In this document: positions 25,759 to 34,147 of the stretch, piece by piece
Layout of the letters: the number at the start of each line of letters is the position of its first letter
Numbering within the stretch: the first letter of the stretch is position 1
Source: DATFQE01 sp963733845
GTDB lineage: Bacteria; Actinomycetota; Thermoleophilia; Gaiellales; Gaiellaceae
Reading direction: 5' to 3'
Length of the DNA: 64,000 bases
Assembly (NCBI GenBank): GCA_963733845.1
Contig: CAVTEM010000006.1
Coordinates: 62,001 to 126,000, forward strand
Position numbers and translations under genes: made by a program
The notes under the pieces: generated by a model
The model's database searches: none
Seen by the model: only the letters and a program-made list of their open reading frames with translations
Told to the model about the DNA's origin: nothing

Positions 25759-26804
25759 CGGATCCGCTCGAGGTATGCGCCGAACGCGGCCAGGACGTCG
25801 ACCATCGCATCGCCCCCGAACTTCTCGCGCGCCGCGCGGGCGAGCTCGAAGGCGAGGGCGGCCTCCGCGACGACTGCCAGCGACTCGACGGCGGCCACGT
25901 CGCTCCGCTCGACGTGTGCGTCGGCGGGCTCCCCGGTCGCGAGATCGACGGAGCGCAGCGGCCGCATCAGCGTCGGCAGCGGCTTCATCGCGGCGCGGAC
26001 GACGATCTGCTCGCCGTTCGAGACGCCGGCCTCGATGCCGCCCGCGCGGTTGGTGGCGCGGTGGAGATCCGGCTCGATCTCGTCGTGCGCCTGGGAGCCG
26101 CGCAGGCGCGCGAGCGCGAAACCTGCGCCGATCTCGACGCCCTTCACGGCCTGGATCCCCATCACGGCCGCGGCGAGGCGCGCGTCGAGGCGCTCGTCGC
26201 GGCTGGCGTAGGAGCCGAGCCCGGGCGGCACGCCGCTCGCGCGCGCCTCGATCACGCCGCCGACCGTGTCGCGCTCCTTGCGCGCGGCGTCGACGTCGCC
26301 CCGCTCGAGCACCTCGCTCTCGACGGCGATGCCGAGCTCGCGCAGGAACGCCTTCGCGATCGCGCCGGCCGCGACGAACGCCGCGGTCTGGCGCGCGCTC
26401 GCCCGTTCCAGGGCGTCGCGGAGATCCGTGAAGCCGTGCTTCTCCGCACCGGCGAGGTCGGCATGCCCCGGCCTGGGCAGCGTGACCGGCTTCGTGCCCT
26501 TCCCACGGGGCTCCCCCTCCGGCGGCCACGGGCTCATCCCCCACGTCCAGTTCTCGTGGTCGCGGTTGCGGACGACCAGGGCAAGAGGTGTGCCGAGCGT
26601 GCGCCCGTGCCGGAGCCCGGCGAGCACCTCGACCGCGTCGCGCTCGATCCGCTGGCGCGGGCTGCGGCCGTCGCCCTCCTGCCGGCGGCGCAGGTCGGCG
26701 TCGATCGCGTCGCGGTCGAGGACGAGGCCCGACGGCAGGCCGCCGACGATCGCGACGAGCGCCGGCCCGTGCGATTCGCCTGCGGTGGTGAGCGTGAGGT
26801 TCAC
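25737..26804 (-). CDS. aroC: Chorismate synthase
   Basis: Last shikimate step, FMN-dependent 1,4-elimination of phosphate from EPSP. 355 aa from a GTG (VNLTLTTAGESHGPAL). Signatures: TAGESHG with catalytic His, RRQEGDGRSPRQRIERD, the FMN-site stretch ASARQTAAFVAAGAIAK and the C-terminal MRPLRSVDLATGEP. The GTG overlaps the aroE stop as GTGA. Confidence 0.95.
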   Translation of the reverse strand: MNLTLTTAGESHGPALVAIVGGLPSGLVLDRDAIDADLRRRQEGDGRSPRQRIERDAVEVLAGLRHGRTLGTPLALVVRNRDHENWTWGMSPWPPEGEPRGKGTKPVTLPRPGHADLAGAEKHGFTDLRDALERASARQTAAFVAAGAIAKAFLRELGIAVESEVLERGDVDAARKERDTVGGVIEARASGVPPGLGSYASRDERLDARLAAAVMGIQAVKGVEIGAGFALARLRGSQAHDEIEPDLHRATNRAGGIEAGVSNGEQIVVRAAMKPLPTLMRPLRSVDLATGEPADAHVERSDVAAVESLAVVAEAALAFELARAAREKFGGDAMVDVLAAFGAYLERIRWPGTSR

Positions 26805-27484
26805 GCGGGCAAGCCTAAGGCGCGCCGCATCACCTCGACCGGCGCCGGCACGCCCGTCCACAGCCGGAAGGCGGCGGCGCCCTGTGCGAGGAGCACCTCG
26901 AGGCCGCCGAGCACGGTCGCCCCTGCCTCCCGTGCCGCGGCCGCCGTGGCCGTGTCCGGGTAGGGCAGGTCGACCAGCGTCTGGCCGGGACCGAGCCGGA
27001 TCAGCACCTCGTCCCGGACGGGCGTAGCGTTGACGACCAGGTCGGCATCCCCCGCCTCCGGCGGCCACTCGGCGCGGCGCGAGTACGTGCGAGCCGCGGG
27101 GAGCGCCTCCAGGAATGCTCGGGCGGCGCCGCCCGCCCCGATCACGACCGGCCGCTCGGCAGGGAGGCCGTCGAGGATCGCCGTGTCGGTCGAGAAGCCG
27201 CGCACACGGCCGCCGTCGAACACGAGCGTGTTGACCGAGGCGGCGTCGGTGTCGGCGAGGCTTGCCGCAGCGAGCTTGTGCGGCGCGGTCACGTTCGCGC
27301 CGGCGAATCCGGCCGCCGCAAGGCCGCGCACGGCCGTCTCGAAGTCGTCGGGCGCGACGTCGAGCGCGACGTAGGCCCAGTCGAGCCCGCGCGCGGCGAA
27401 GGCGGCGTTCTGCATCCGCGGCGAGAGCGACGCGGCCACCGGCTGGCCGAGCAGCGCCACGAGCCGGGTCTCGGCCCCGATCAC
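26801..27484 (-). CDS. aroE: Shikimate dehydrogenase
   Basis: NADPH-dependent reduction of 3-dehydroshikimate. 227 aa from GTG 27484 (VIGAETRLVALLGQPVAASLSPRMQ), preceded by AGGG 8 nt upstream; an ATG ten codons earlier is possible. Shikimate site SLSPRMQNAAF and NVTAPHKLAAA (catalytic Lys), NADP fold VVIGAGGAARAFLEAL, and LEVLLAQGAAAFRLWTG at the C-terminus. The 135-bp gap before it holds a weak CGACAC/CGTCCC pair (27516, 27527) at 11-bp spacing and no gene. Confidence 0.92.
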   Translation of the reverse strand: MIGAETRLVALLGQPVAASLSPRMQNAAFAARGLDWAYVALDVAPDDFETAVRGLAAAGFAGANVTAPHKLAAASLADTDAASVNTLVFDGGRVRGFSTDTAILDGLPAERPVVIGAGGAARAFLEALPAARTYSRRAEWPPEAGDADLVVNATPVRDEVLIRLGPGQTLVDLPYPDTATAAAAREAGATVLGGLEVLLAQGAAAFRLWTGVPAPVEVMRRALGLPA

Positions 27485-27619
27485 CGGCCGCCCTGTGGAC
27501 GAGAAGGCACGCAACCGACACGGAGCCGTCCCACTCGCGCGCAGGCGAGGAGGCTACGCTCGCCGGCGAGGGCGGCGGGTCGTTCCCCACCCTGGGTGGG
27601 GGGCCGCGGAGGGACCGGC

Positions 27620-28549
27620 CTAGCCGTAGCCGTTTTCGGCCAGGTAGCGAAGGAACGCGTCCTCGTCGGCCGTGAAGAAGTGGTGGACCTTGTCGGGCCT
27701 GCGGGCGAAGAAGAGGTAGTCGACGCGACGCGGATGTGCGGCCGCCTGCATCGACGCCAGGCCGGGGTTGGCGATCGGCGTCGGCGGCAGGCCCGCATGC
27801 AGCCGCGAGTTGTACGGCGTCGGATTCGCCAGGTGCGACTGGCGCAGCGACTCCGTCCCGGGCACGTTCAGGCCGTAGCGGATCGTGGCGTCGATCCCGA
27901 GCGGCATCCCCGCCTTCAGCCGGTTGTAGATCACGGCCGCGACGAGCCGACGCTCCTCGGGCGCGAGCGTCTCCTTCTCCACCATCGACGCGATGATGAG
28001 CACGTCGTACGGCGTCAGGTTCTTCGACTTGGCGTACGCGAGGTCGACCTTGCGCCAGTTCCGCGTGAACGCGGTCAGCTGCTTGTTCACGAGCTGCTTC
28101 GTCGTGGTCTTCGGCAGGAACTCGTACGTCGCCGGGAAGAGGAAGCCCTCGAGGTTCCGCGCCTTGCCGTCCTCCGCGAAGCGCCCGGGCAGCGCCGACC
28201 GGCGCGTCAGCCGCAGGTACTCGGGCCTGGAGATGCGGGTCCGCTTGTTGCGCTTGTCGGCTGCGATCCCCTTCACCGCCGAGACTCGCTGGGCCATCTC
28301 CCGGCGTGTGAACCCCTCAGGGAAGACGATCTTGAGCGGCTTCGGCGGCGGCGCCACGACAGGCGCGGGCGGAGGCGGCGCGACGCGGTCGCGCACGCTG
28401 CTCACGCCTGCCACGGCGAGCCACGCGGCCAGCCCGAAGAAGGCGAGCAGGACGACGAGCGCGACCAGACGCCGCACCAGCAGCCGCCGACGAGAAACAG
28501 GGCGCCTCGGGGGCGGCGGGGCGGGCGGGCGGCTCAGCGTCTGCGCCAT
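27620..28549 (-). CDS. mltG: Endolytic murein transglycosylase MltG (YceG-like)
   Basis: Cuts nascent glycan strands in peptidoglycan. 309 aa: a proline-rich cytoplasmic tail, an Arg-rich stretch, one membrane helix (ALVVLLAFFGLAAWLAVAGV), then the YceG domain with LEGFLFPATYEF, IIASMVEKE (catalytic Glu), VIYNRLKAGMPLGIDATIRYGL and LPPTPIANPGLASMQAAAHP. Overlaps ruvX by 16 nt. The gene pair ruvX-mltG followed by aroE is common in Actinobacteria. Confidence 0.93.
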   Translation of the reverse strand: MAQTLSRPPAPPPPRRPVSRRRLLVRRLVALVVLLAFFGLAAWLAVAGVSSVRDRVAPPPPAPVVAPPPKPLKIVFPEGFTRREMAQRVSAVKGIAADKRNKRTRISRPEYLRLTRRSALPGRFAEDGKARNLEGFLFPATYEFLPKTTTKQLVNKQLTAFTRNWRKVDLAYAKSKNLTPYDVLIIASMVEKETLAPEERRLVAAVIYNRLKAGMPLGIDATIRYGLNVPGTESLRQSHLANPTPYNSRLHAGLPPTPIANPGLASMQAAAHPRRVDYLFFARRPDKVHHFFTADEDAFLRYLAENGYG

Positions 28550-28923
28550 TCGAGGTAGCCGGTGAGCAGGTGCGCGGCCGCGCGGGCGTCCGGGGCAGAA
28601 GACCCGTTCCCGCCGCGCTCGGCGAGCGTGGTCGTGAACCGCTCGTCGAAGGTCTCGACGGGGACGTCGACCGCGGCGCGCAGGGCCTCGACGAAGGCCT
28701 CCGTCTCCCGCGCCTGCTCGCCGTGCTCGCCGCGCAGCGTCAGAGGCAATCCGACCACGACCTGCTCGGCTCCCTCCTCCCGCACGAGCTCGACCACGCG
28801 CGCCAGGCCGGCGTCGGTGGCCGCGCGCTCGACCACTCCGAGCGGGCGGGCGAGGGTTCCGGTCGGGTCCGACACGGCCACGCCGGTCCGCGCGCGGCCG
28901 AAGTCCAGGGCGACGACCTTCAC
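28534..28923 (-). CDS. ruvX: Holliday-junction resolvase-like YqgF/RuvX
   Basis: 129 aa RNase H-fold protein implicated in 16S rRNA 5' processing and Holliday-junction cleavage. ALDFGRARTGVAVSDPTG carries the first catalytic Asp, VVGLPLTLRGEHGEQA the middle motif with Glu, and FDERFTTTLAE the last acidic residues. 32 bp after alaS. Confidence 0.93.
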   Translation of the reverse strand: MKVVALDFGRARTGVAVSDPTGTLARPLGVVERAATDAGLARVVELVREEGAEQVVVGLPLTLRGEHGEQARETEAFVEALRAAVDVPVETFDERFTTTLAERGGNGSSAPDARAAAHLLTGYLEWRRR

Positions 28924-28955
28924 GACCGAGGCATGTTAGTCAGGGGAGCTGCGGG

Positions 28956-31494
28956 TCAGGCGAGCTGCGCAAGCAGCTCGCGCTCGGCCACGGCCAGCGC
29001 CTCACCCAGCTTGGCTGCGTCCTTGCCGCCCGCCCGGGCCATCGTGGGGCGTCCGCCGCCGCCGCCGCCGATCACCGGAGCAGCCTCGCGGATCACCTTC
29101 ACCGCGTCGACGCCGCGATCCTCCAGGGAGCGGTCGACGTTGACGATCAGATGCACGCGCCCGTCCTCGGCGGCGCCCAGCACGATCGCCGCCGGCGCGT
29201 GCCGCTGCATCAGCCGGTCGGAGAGCTCGAGCAGCTGGTCGGCGGTCGCCTCTTTCGCCTCGACGACGATCACCTCGACGTCGCCGGCCCTGTTCCGGCG
29301 TTCCTCGACCACCTCGGGTCCGGCCTCGGCCGCCTTCGGCTGCTTCGCCTCCTTGCGCACCCGCTCCAGCTCGGCGCGGAGCGCCGTGGCCTCCTCCTGG
29401 CGCGCATGCAGGAGCGCGTACGCCTCGCCCGAGGTGACGGCTTCGACGCGGCGGGCACCGGAGCCGACGGAGCTCTCGGTCAGGATCACGAACGGCCCGA
29501 TCTCCGCCGTGGAGCGCACGTGCGTCCCGCCGCACAGCTCACGGGAGAACCCGGGGATCTCGACGACGCGGACCTCGTCGCCGTACTTCTCGCCGAAGAG
29601 CGCCATCGCGCCGAGGTTGCGCGCTTCCTCGAGCGTGGTCACGAATGCGCGGACGGGCAGGTTCTCGAAGATCTTCTCGTTGACGCGGCGCTCCACGGCC
29701 TCGCGCTCCTCGGGAGTCATCGCACGGTCGTGCGAGTAGTCGAAGCGGAGCTTGTCCGGGGCGACCTTCGAGCCCGCCTGGCGGACGTGCTCGCCGAGGG
29801 TCTCGCGCAGCGCGGCGTGCAGGAGGTGCGTCGCCGTGTGGTTCGCCATCGTCGGGAAGCGCACCGACCAGGGCACCACGGCCCGCACCCGGTCTCCCGC
29901 GGCGAACCCGGAACCGCGAAAGCGCAGGACCTGGTGCTCGCCCACCCTGGTGGCAGAGACGAGCTCCGCGCGCGCACCGCTCTCCTCGTGCTCGATGAAG
30001 CCGACATCCGAGACCTGGCCGCCGCCCTCCGGGTAGAACGGCGAGTCCTCGAGCGTCGCCTCGAACTCCCCTCCCTCGAGCTCGTCGACCCACAGCAGCG
30101 CGGTCAGCGCCTCGGTTCGCTCGTAGCCGACGAAGGTGCTCGGCGGAACCGGGGGCGCCTCCACCGCCCGCGCGTCGCCCGACCGCGAGATCTCGCGGTG
30201 CTCGGACCATCGCCTGCCGGTACCCGTCCACGTCGACCGCCTGGCCGCGCTCCTCGGCCAGCTCGACGGTGAGCTCGATCGGAAAGCCGTAGGTGGCCGC
30301 GAGCCGGAACGCCTCCTCACCGGAGATCGCGTCGCGTCCGGCCAGCTCCTCGAACTCCTTCGTGCCGCGCTCGAGCGTCTCGCGGAAGCGCTCCTCCTCG
30401 GCGCGGACGACGCGCTCGATCTCGTCCGCGTGCTCGACCACCTCCGGATACCACTGGCCGACCTGCTCGACGACGATCGCCGGCAGCCGGTAGACATCCT
30501 CGAGACCGATCCTGCGCGCCTGCACGACCGCGCGGCGGATCAGCCGGCGCAGCACGTAGCCGCGGCCCTCGTTCGACGGCGCGACGCCCTCGGCGACCAG
30601 GAACGTCATCCCGCGCCCGTGGTCTGTGATCACGCGATGCGCCTTCGTCGCCTCCGGGCTCGAGCCGTACGCGGCGCCCGACTCGCGCTCGATCCAGTCC
30701 ATGATCAGCTGGAAGCCGTCGGTGTCGAAGATCGACTCGACACCCTGGAGCAGCATCGCCCCGCGCTCCAGCCCCATGCCGGTGTCGATGTTCTGCTTCG
30801 GCAGCGGCGTAACCGACCCGTCCGCGCCGAGGTCGAACTCCATGAACACGAGGTTCCAGAACTCGAGGAAGCGCTCGCAGCGCTCGCAGCCGGGCGCGCA
30901 GTCGGGCTGGCCGCAGCCGTACTCCTCGCCGCGGTCGTAGTTCAGCTCCGAGCAGGGGCCGCACGGGCCGGTCTCGCCGGCGGGGCCCCAGAAGTTCTCG
31001 CTGCGAGGCAGCGCGATGATCCGCTCCCGCGGGATGCCGATGCGCAGCCAGCCGTTGACCGCCGTCTCGTCCTCGCCGATCCCGAGCTCCGGGTCGCCGG
31101 CGAAGACCGTCGGCCACATCCGGTCGCCTTCCAGCCCCATGTGCTCGGTGACGAACTCCCAGGCGAAGTCGATCGCGCCGTCCTTGAAGTAGTCGCCGAA
31201 CGAGAAGTTGCCGAGCATCTCGAACATCGAGGCGTGCCGAGCGGTGAGGCCGACCTCGTCCAGGTCTGTCGCCTTGCCGCCCGCGCGCAGGACCTTCTGG
31301 ACGGTGGTGAAGCGCGGCGCGGGCGGCTGCTTCGCCCCCGAGAAGTACGGCTTCAGCGGCTGCATGCCCGCCGAGATGAACAGCGTCGACTGGTCCTCGG
31401 GAGGCGGGAGCAGCGACCAGGACGGAAAGCGCCGGTGCTCGCGCTCCTCGAAGAAGGAGAGGAACCCCTCCCGCAGCTCTGCCGTGGTCTTCAC
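28956..31494 (-). CDS. alaS: Alanyl-tRNA synthetase (frameshifted in the middle)
   Basis: Class II synthetase, about 845 aa. N-terminal aminoacylation core: HRRFPSWSLLPPPEDQSTLF, TARHASMFEMLGNFSFGDYFKD, ALPRSENFWGPAGETGPCGPCSE and NIDTGMGLER. Near 30208 one base is skipped between YRQAM and EHREISRS. The editing domain follows, with zinc/catalytic ligands in NHTATHLLHAALRE and RELCGGTHVRST, then the C-Ala domain with GGGGGGRPTMARAGGKD. The GTG start at 31494 gives the family N-terminus VKTTAELREGFLSFF. The gene should be essential, so the frame break is almost certainly a sequence error. Confidence 0.92.
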
Positions 31495-31507
31495 GACAAC
31501 GATTCTA
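31495..31507 (-). promoter_or_regulatory. Putative -10 box for leaderless alaS transcript
   Basis: TAGAAT (31507-31502, minus) lies 7 nt before the alaS GTG. Its first three bases are also the TAG stop codon of the upstream hydrolase gene. No ribosome-binding site lies between, which fits the leaderless pattern seen at other starts in the window. Confidence 0.45.
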
Positions 31508-32069
31508 GGAGCCGAGCGCGGCGCGAAGCTGGTCGGCGCCGTTGTCGCGCACGGGGTCACCGTGGGTGACCAGCACGCGCTCGACGGGGAGCTCGAGCAG
31601 CGGCGCGAGACGCTCGCGCACGTCGGCGACGGATTGGCCCTCGGGCAGCCACGTGAGCGGCACCTCGAGCCGCTCGCGGACCAGCTAGGGCGTCGCCGAA
31701 CACGACCGCGCCCAGCGCCGGCACCCAGAGCGCCACCTCCCCGTCGTCCACCGCGCCGAAGGGCTCGACGCCGTCCGGCGGGTCGACCCCGGCGCCCGGC
31801 GCCCACACCGAGGCGCCCAGCCGCTCGCGCAGCTCGCCGGAGCTGCGCGCGTGCCAGCTGCAGGTCAACGCGACCACGACCTGCTTCCCGCTCGCCAGCT
31901 CGTCCACGAGCCGAGGCGGCGACTGCGGGTCGAACAACAGCAGCGTCTCGCCCGCATCCCAGGCGTAGGACGACACGTTCTGCTCCCACCCGGCCGGCCC
32001 GCCGTCCTTCGACGTCCATTCCGGGTGCGCGGCCTTCCAGAACCAGAGGCCTGGGCTGATCTCCTCCAC
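31505..32069 (-). CDS. Metallo-beta-lactamase-fold-like protein with altered metal motif (frameshifted)
   Basis: About 187 aa. The N-terminus MEEISPGLWFWKAAHPEWTSK and the central ETLLLFDPQSP, VVALTCSWHARSSGELRERL resemble MBL-fold hydrolases, but the usual HxHxDH is only SWHARS. A later AVVFGDAL and terminal RVLVTHGDPVRDNGADQLRAAL match the end of the fold. The frame skips one base near 31688. Metal binding is therefore doubtful and no substrate can be named. It lies 10 bp downstream of the alpha/beta hydrolase gene. Confidence 0.65.
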
Positions 32070-32079
32070 GAGCAGGAGT

Positions 32080-32941
32080 CTAGGCGCGGGCTGCGAGCCA
32101 GTCGGCGACGAGCTCGCCGACCTCGGGGCCGCGATCGGCGATCACGTGGTGCCCCGCGTGCTCCACGGGCTGCCACTCGGCTGTCGGGATCGCAGTGAGC
32201 AGCCGCTCCGCCGCCTCGTCGTTCGCGGCCCGCTCCTCCGGCGGCTCGGTTGCCGTGAGGAGCAGCACGGGAATGCCGCTCTCGGCGAGCCGAGGCCAGA
32301 GCGAGCTCATGCGCGTGCCGTGGTCGACGCCGAGTCGCCCGGCAGCGAGGACTTCCGGCGTGGAGATCGGCCGGATGCCGTCCTCCTTCTGCTCGATCGC
32401 CTCGTTGACGGCGCCGATCAGCGTCTCGGTGGGCTCGCGTCGAAACTGCTCTCGCAACAGCTTCAGGAGCGCCTCGGCATCGGCGACGTGGACGAGCTCC
32501 ATCCGCACCTGCTCGGGCCAGGTCGTCGAGAGTCGCGCCGGGATCGAATCCGGGACGGTCCCGGGAATCGCGGTGGCCGGCGTCGAGCAGTACGAGGGCC
32601 GAGACACGCTCGGGATGCCGCGCCGCGGCGGCGACGGCCAGGCTGGCGCCCCACGAGTGGCCGATCAGCGCAACCGGTTCGTCGACCGAGCCGAGCAGGA
32701 GGTCGCCGAGCGCGTCCAGCGCGTACGCGTCGGGCTCGCGCGCCGGGCTGCGACCAAACCCGGGCGCATCGGGGGCCTGCAGGCGCCAGCCGCGTTCGAC
32801 GAGCGCCGGGGCCAACTCGCGGCCGAACGCGCCCGAGGCCAGGGGTCCGAGCCCGTGCCAGAACGCCGCGGTCGGCGCGCCGTCGTCCCCCCATTCCCGA
32901 ATGGCGACGCCGCCGACATCGCGAACCCGGTCCTCGCGCAA
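32080..32941 (-). CDS. Alpha/beta hydrolase (frameshifted)
   Basis: About 287 aa. The first part has the oxyanion HGLGPLASG, LQAPDAPGFGRSPA and the nucleophile elbow ALIGHSWGASLAVAAAARHPERV (Ser). Near 32518 one base is skipped; the continuation has VRMELVHVADAEALLKLL (cap), PVLLLTATEPPEER (acid-strand region) and the catalytic-His segment VEHAGHHVIADRGPEV. Epoxide-hydrolase/haloperoxidase-like; substrate unknown. Nine bp downstream of the flavin monooxygenase gene, so probably coexpressed. Confidence 0.8.
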
Positions 32942-32950
32942 GCCGCGAGT

Positions 32951-34051
32951 CTAAGCAGCGGCGAGCGCCCGGACCGGCGCCGGAGCCTCCTTGCGGCGAC
33001 GCGCGATGTGCTCGGCGAGATACTTCGCGTCGCGGCCGCGACCGGGCAGCACGTCCGACGAGAACGAGTACTGGAAGACGAGCCCCAGGAAGCACAGTCC
33101 CGGCTCGGACTCGACGACGCCCCGGTAATGACGCGGCGCGCCGCCGTCGTCGAAGACCGGCAGGTCGATCCAGCCGAAATCCGTGCGGAAGCCTGTGCAC
33201 CAGACGACGTTCGCCACGTCGACGACGCGCCCGTCCTCGAGCTCCGGCAGGCCGTTCCGGACGCCGACCACCCGCGGCACGAGCTCGACGCCCGCCGCCG
33301 CGAGGTCCCTGGTCCTCGTCCGGATCAGCGGATCGCCGTGCGCGAGCAGCTTGGGACCGAGCTTGCGACCGAGCCGCGTGTCGGTCCTCACCACCCGGTG
33401 ACCGAAGAAGCGGAAGACACGGAAGCCGAGTCGCGCCCTGATCGTGCCGTGCGGCACCGGGATCTCGCCCGACGGCTTACCCGCGATCCGGCAGGCGTGG
33501 GCCTGCGACAGCTCGAGCCCGATCTCGGCCCCGGAGTTCCCGGCGCCGACGACGAGAACGTCGCCGTCCTGGAGCTGAGAGGGGTTGCGGTACTCGCTCG
33601 AATGCAACTGCACGATCCGCGGGTCGAGCTCGGTCGCGAAGTCGGGGACGCGCGAGATCCGATGGGCGCCGGTCGCGACGATCACGTTCGCGGCCTCGTA
33701 GGAGCGCTCGCCGGCCGAGACGAGGAAGCTCTCGCCGGGCTTGGAGAGGCGGTCGACGGTGACGCCGGTCCGCACGGGCAGCTCGAAGCGGGCGGCGTAC
33801 TCCTCCAGGTAGCCGGCGAACTCGTCCTTCGTGGCGTCGTTCGGGCCGGGGAACCGGAGGCCCGGCAGTCGGCTGAAGTTCGCCGGTGTGAAGAGCCGTA
33901 GCGAGTCCCAGCGCTTCCGCCAGGCGTCGCCGACGCGCTCGTTGGCGTCCAGGATCACGAACGGCTCGTCCTGCTGCGCCAGGTAGTAGCCCGCCGTCAA
34001 CCCGGCCTGGCCGCCGCCGATCACCACGGTGTCGAAGTACTCGGAAGTCAT
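32951..34051 (-). CDS. Flavin-containing monooxygenase-like NAD(P)/FAD oxidoreductase
   Basis: 366 aa from MTSEYFDTVVIGGGQAGLTAGYYLAQQ (FAD-binding GxGxxG). A second dinucleotide fold is at GDVLVVGAGNSGAEIGLELS, with GATG-like VIVATGAHRIS between. Residues RWDSLRLFTPANFSRLPG are typical of the YpeA/CzcO-like group. No membrane segment. It may oxidise a small organic substrate; the adjacent hydrolases could act on the product, which is inference. An in-frame ATG further upstream would overlap the inverted repeat at 34117, so the later start is preferred. Confidence 0.85.
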   Translation of the reverse strand: MTSEYFDTVVIGGGQAGLTAGYYLAQQDEPFVILDANERVGDAWRKRWDSLRLFTPANFSRLPGLRFPGPNDATKDEFAGYLEEYAARFELPVRTGVTVDRLSKPGESFLVSAGERSYEAANVIVATGAHRISRVPDFATELDPRIVQLHSSEYRNPSQLQDGDVLVVGAGNSGAEIGLELSQAHACRIAGKPSGEIPVPHGTIRARLGFRVFRFFGHRVVRTDTRLGRKLGPKLLAHGDPLIRTRTRDLAAAGVELVPRVVGVRNGLPELEDGRVVDVANVVWCTGFRTDFGWIDLPVFDDGGAPRHYRGVVESEPGLCFLGLVFQYSFSSDVLPGRGRDAKYLAEHIARRRKEAPAPVRALAAA

Positions 34052-34116
34052 CACCGTCGAGGCTAGGAGCCCGGGCGGGCGGCCGCATCGCGCGGATCCG
34101 CCAACTTCACTCGGAG

Positions 34117-34142
34117 GCGAGTGGTCAATTCTGACCACTCGC
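34117..34142. promoter_or_regulatory. 11-bp-arm inverted repeat between LuxR and monooxygenase genes
   Basis: GCGAGTGGTCA (34117-34127), spacer ATTC, TGACCACTCGC (34132-34142): perfect arms. A further CACTCG lies just outside (34109-34114), so CACTCG/CGAGTG occurs three times in 34 bp. It starts 5 bp after the LuxR stop and 65 bp before the monooxygenase start. No T-run follows, so it may be an operator, possibly for the neighbouring regulator, rather than a classic terminator. Confidence 0.55.
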
Positions 34143-34147
34143 GGCGG

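Noticed and set aside
31505..34051. Defence or toxin-antitoxin island in the cluster of small hydrolases
   Set aside because: All genes fit ordinary metabolic families, with base composition like the neighbours and no integrase, transposase or repeats at the borders.
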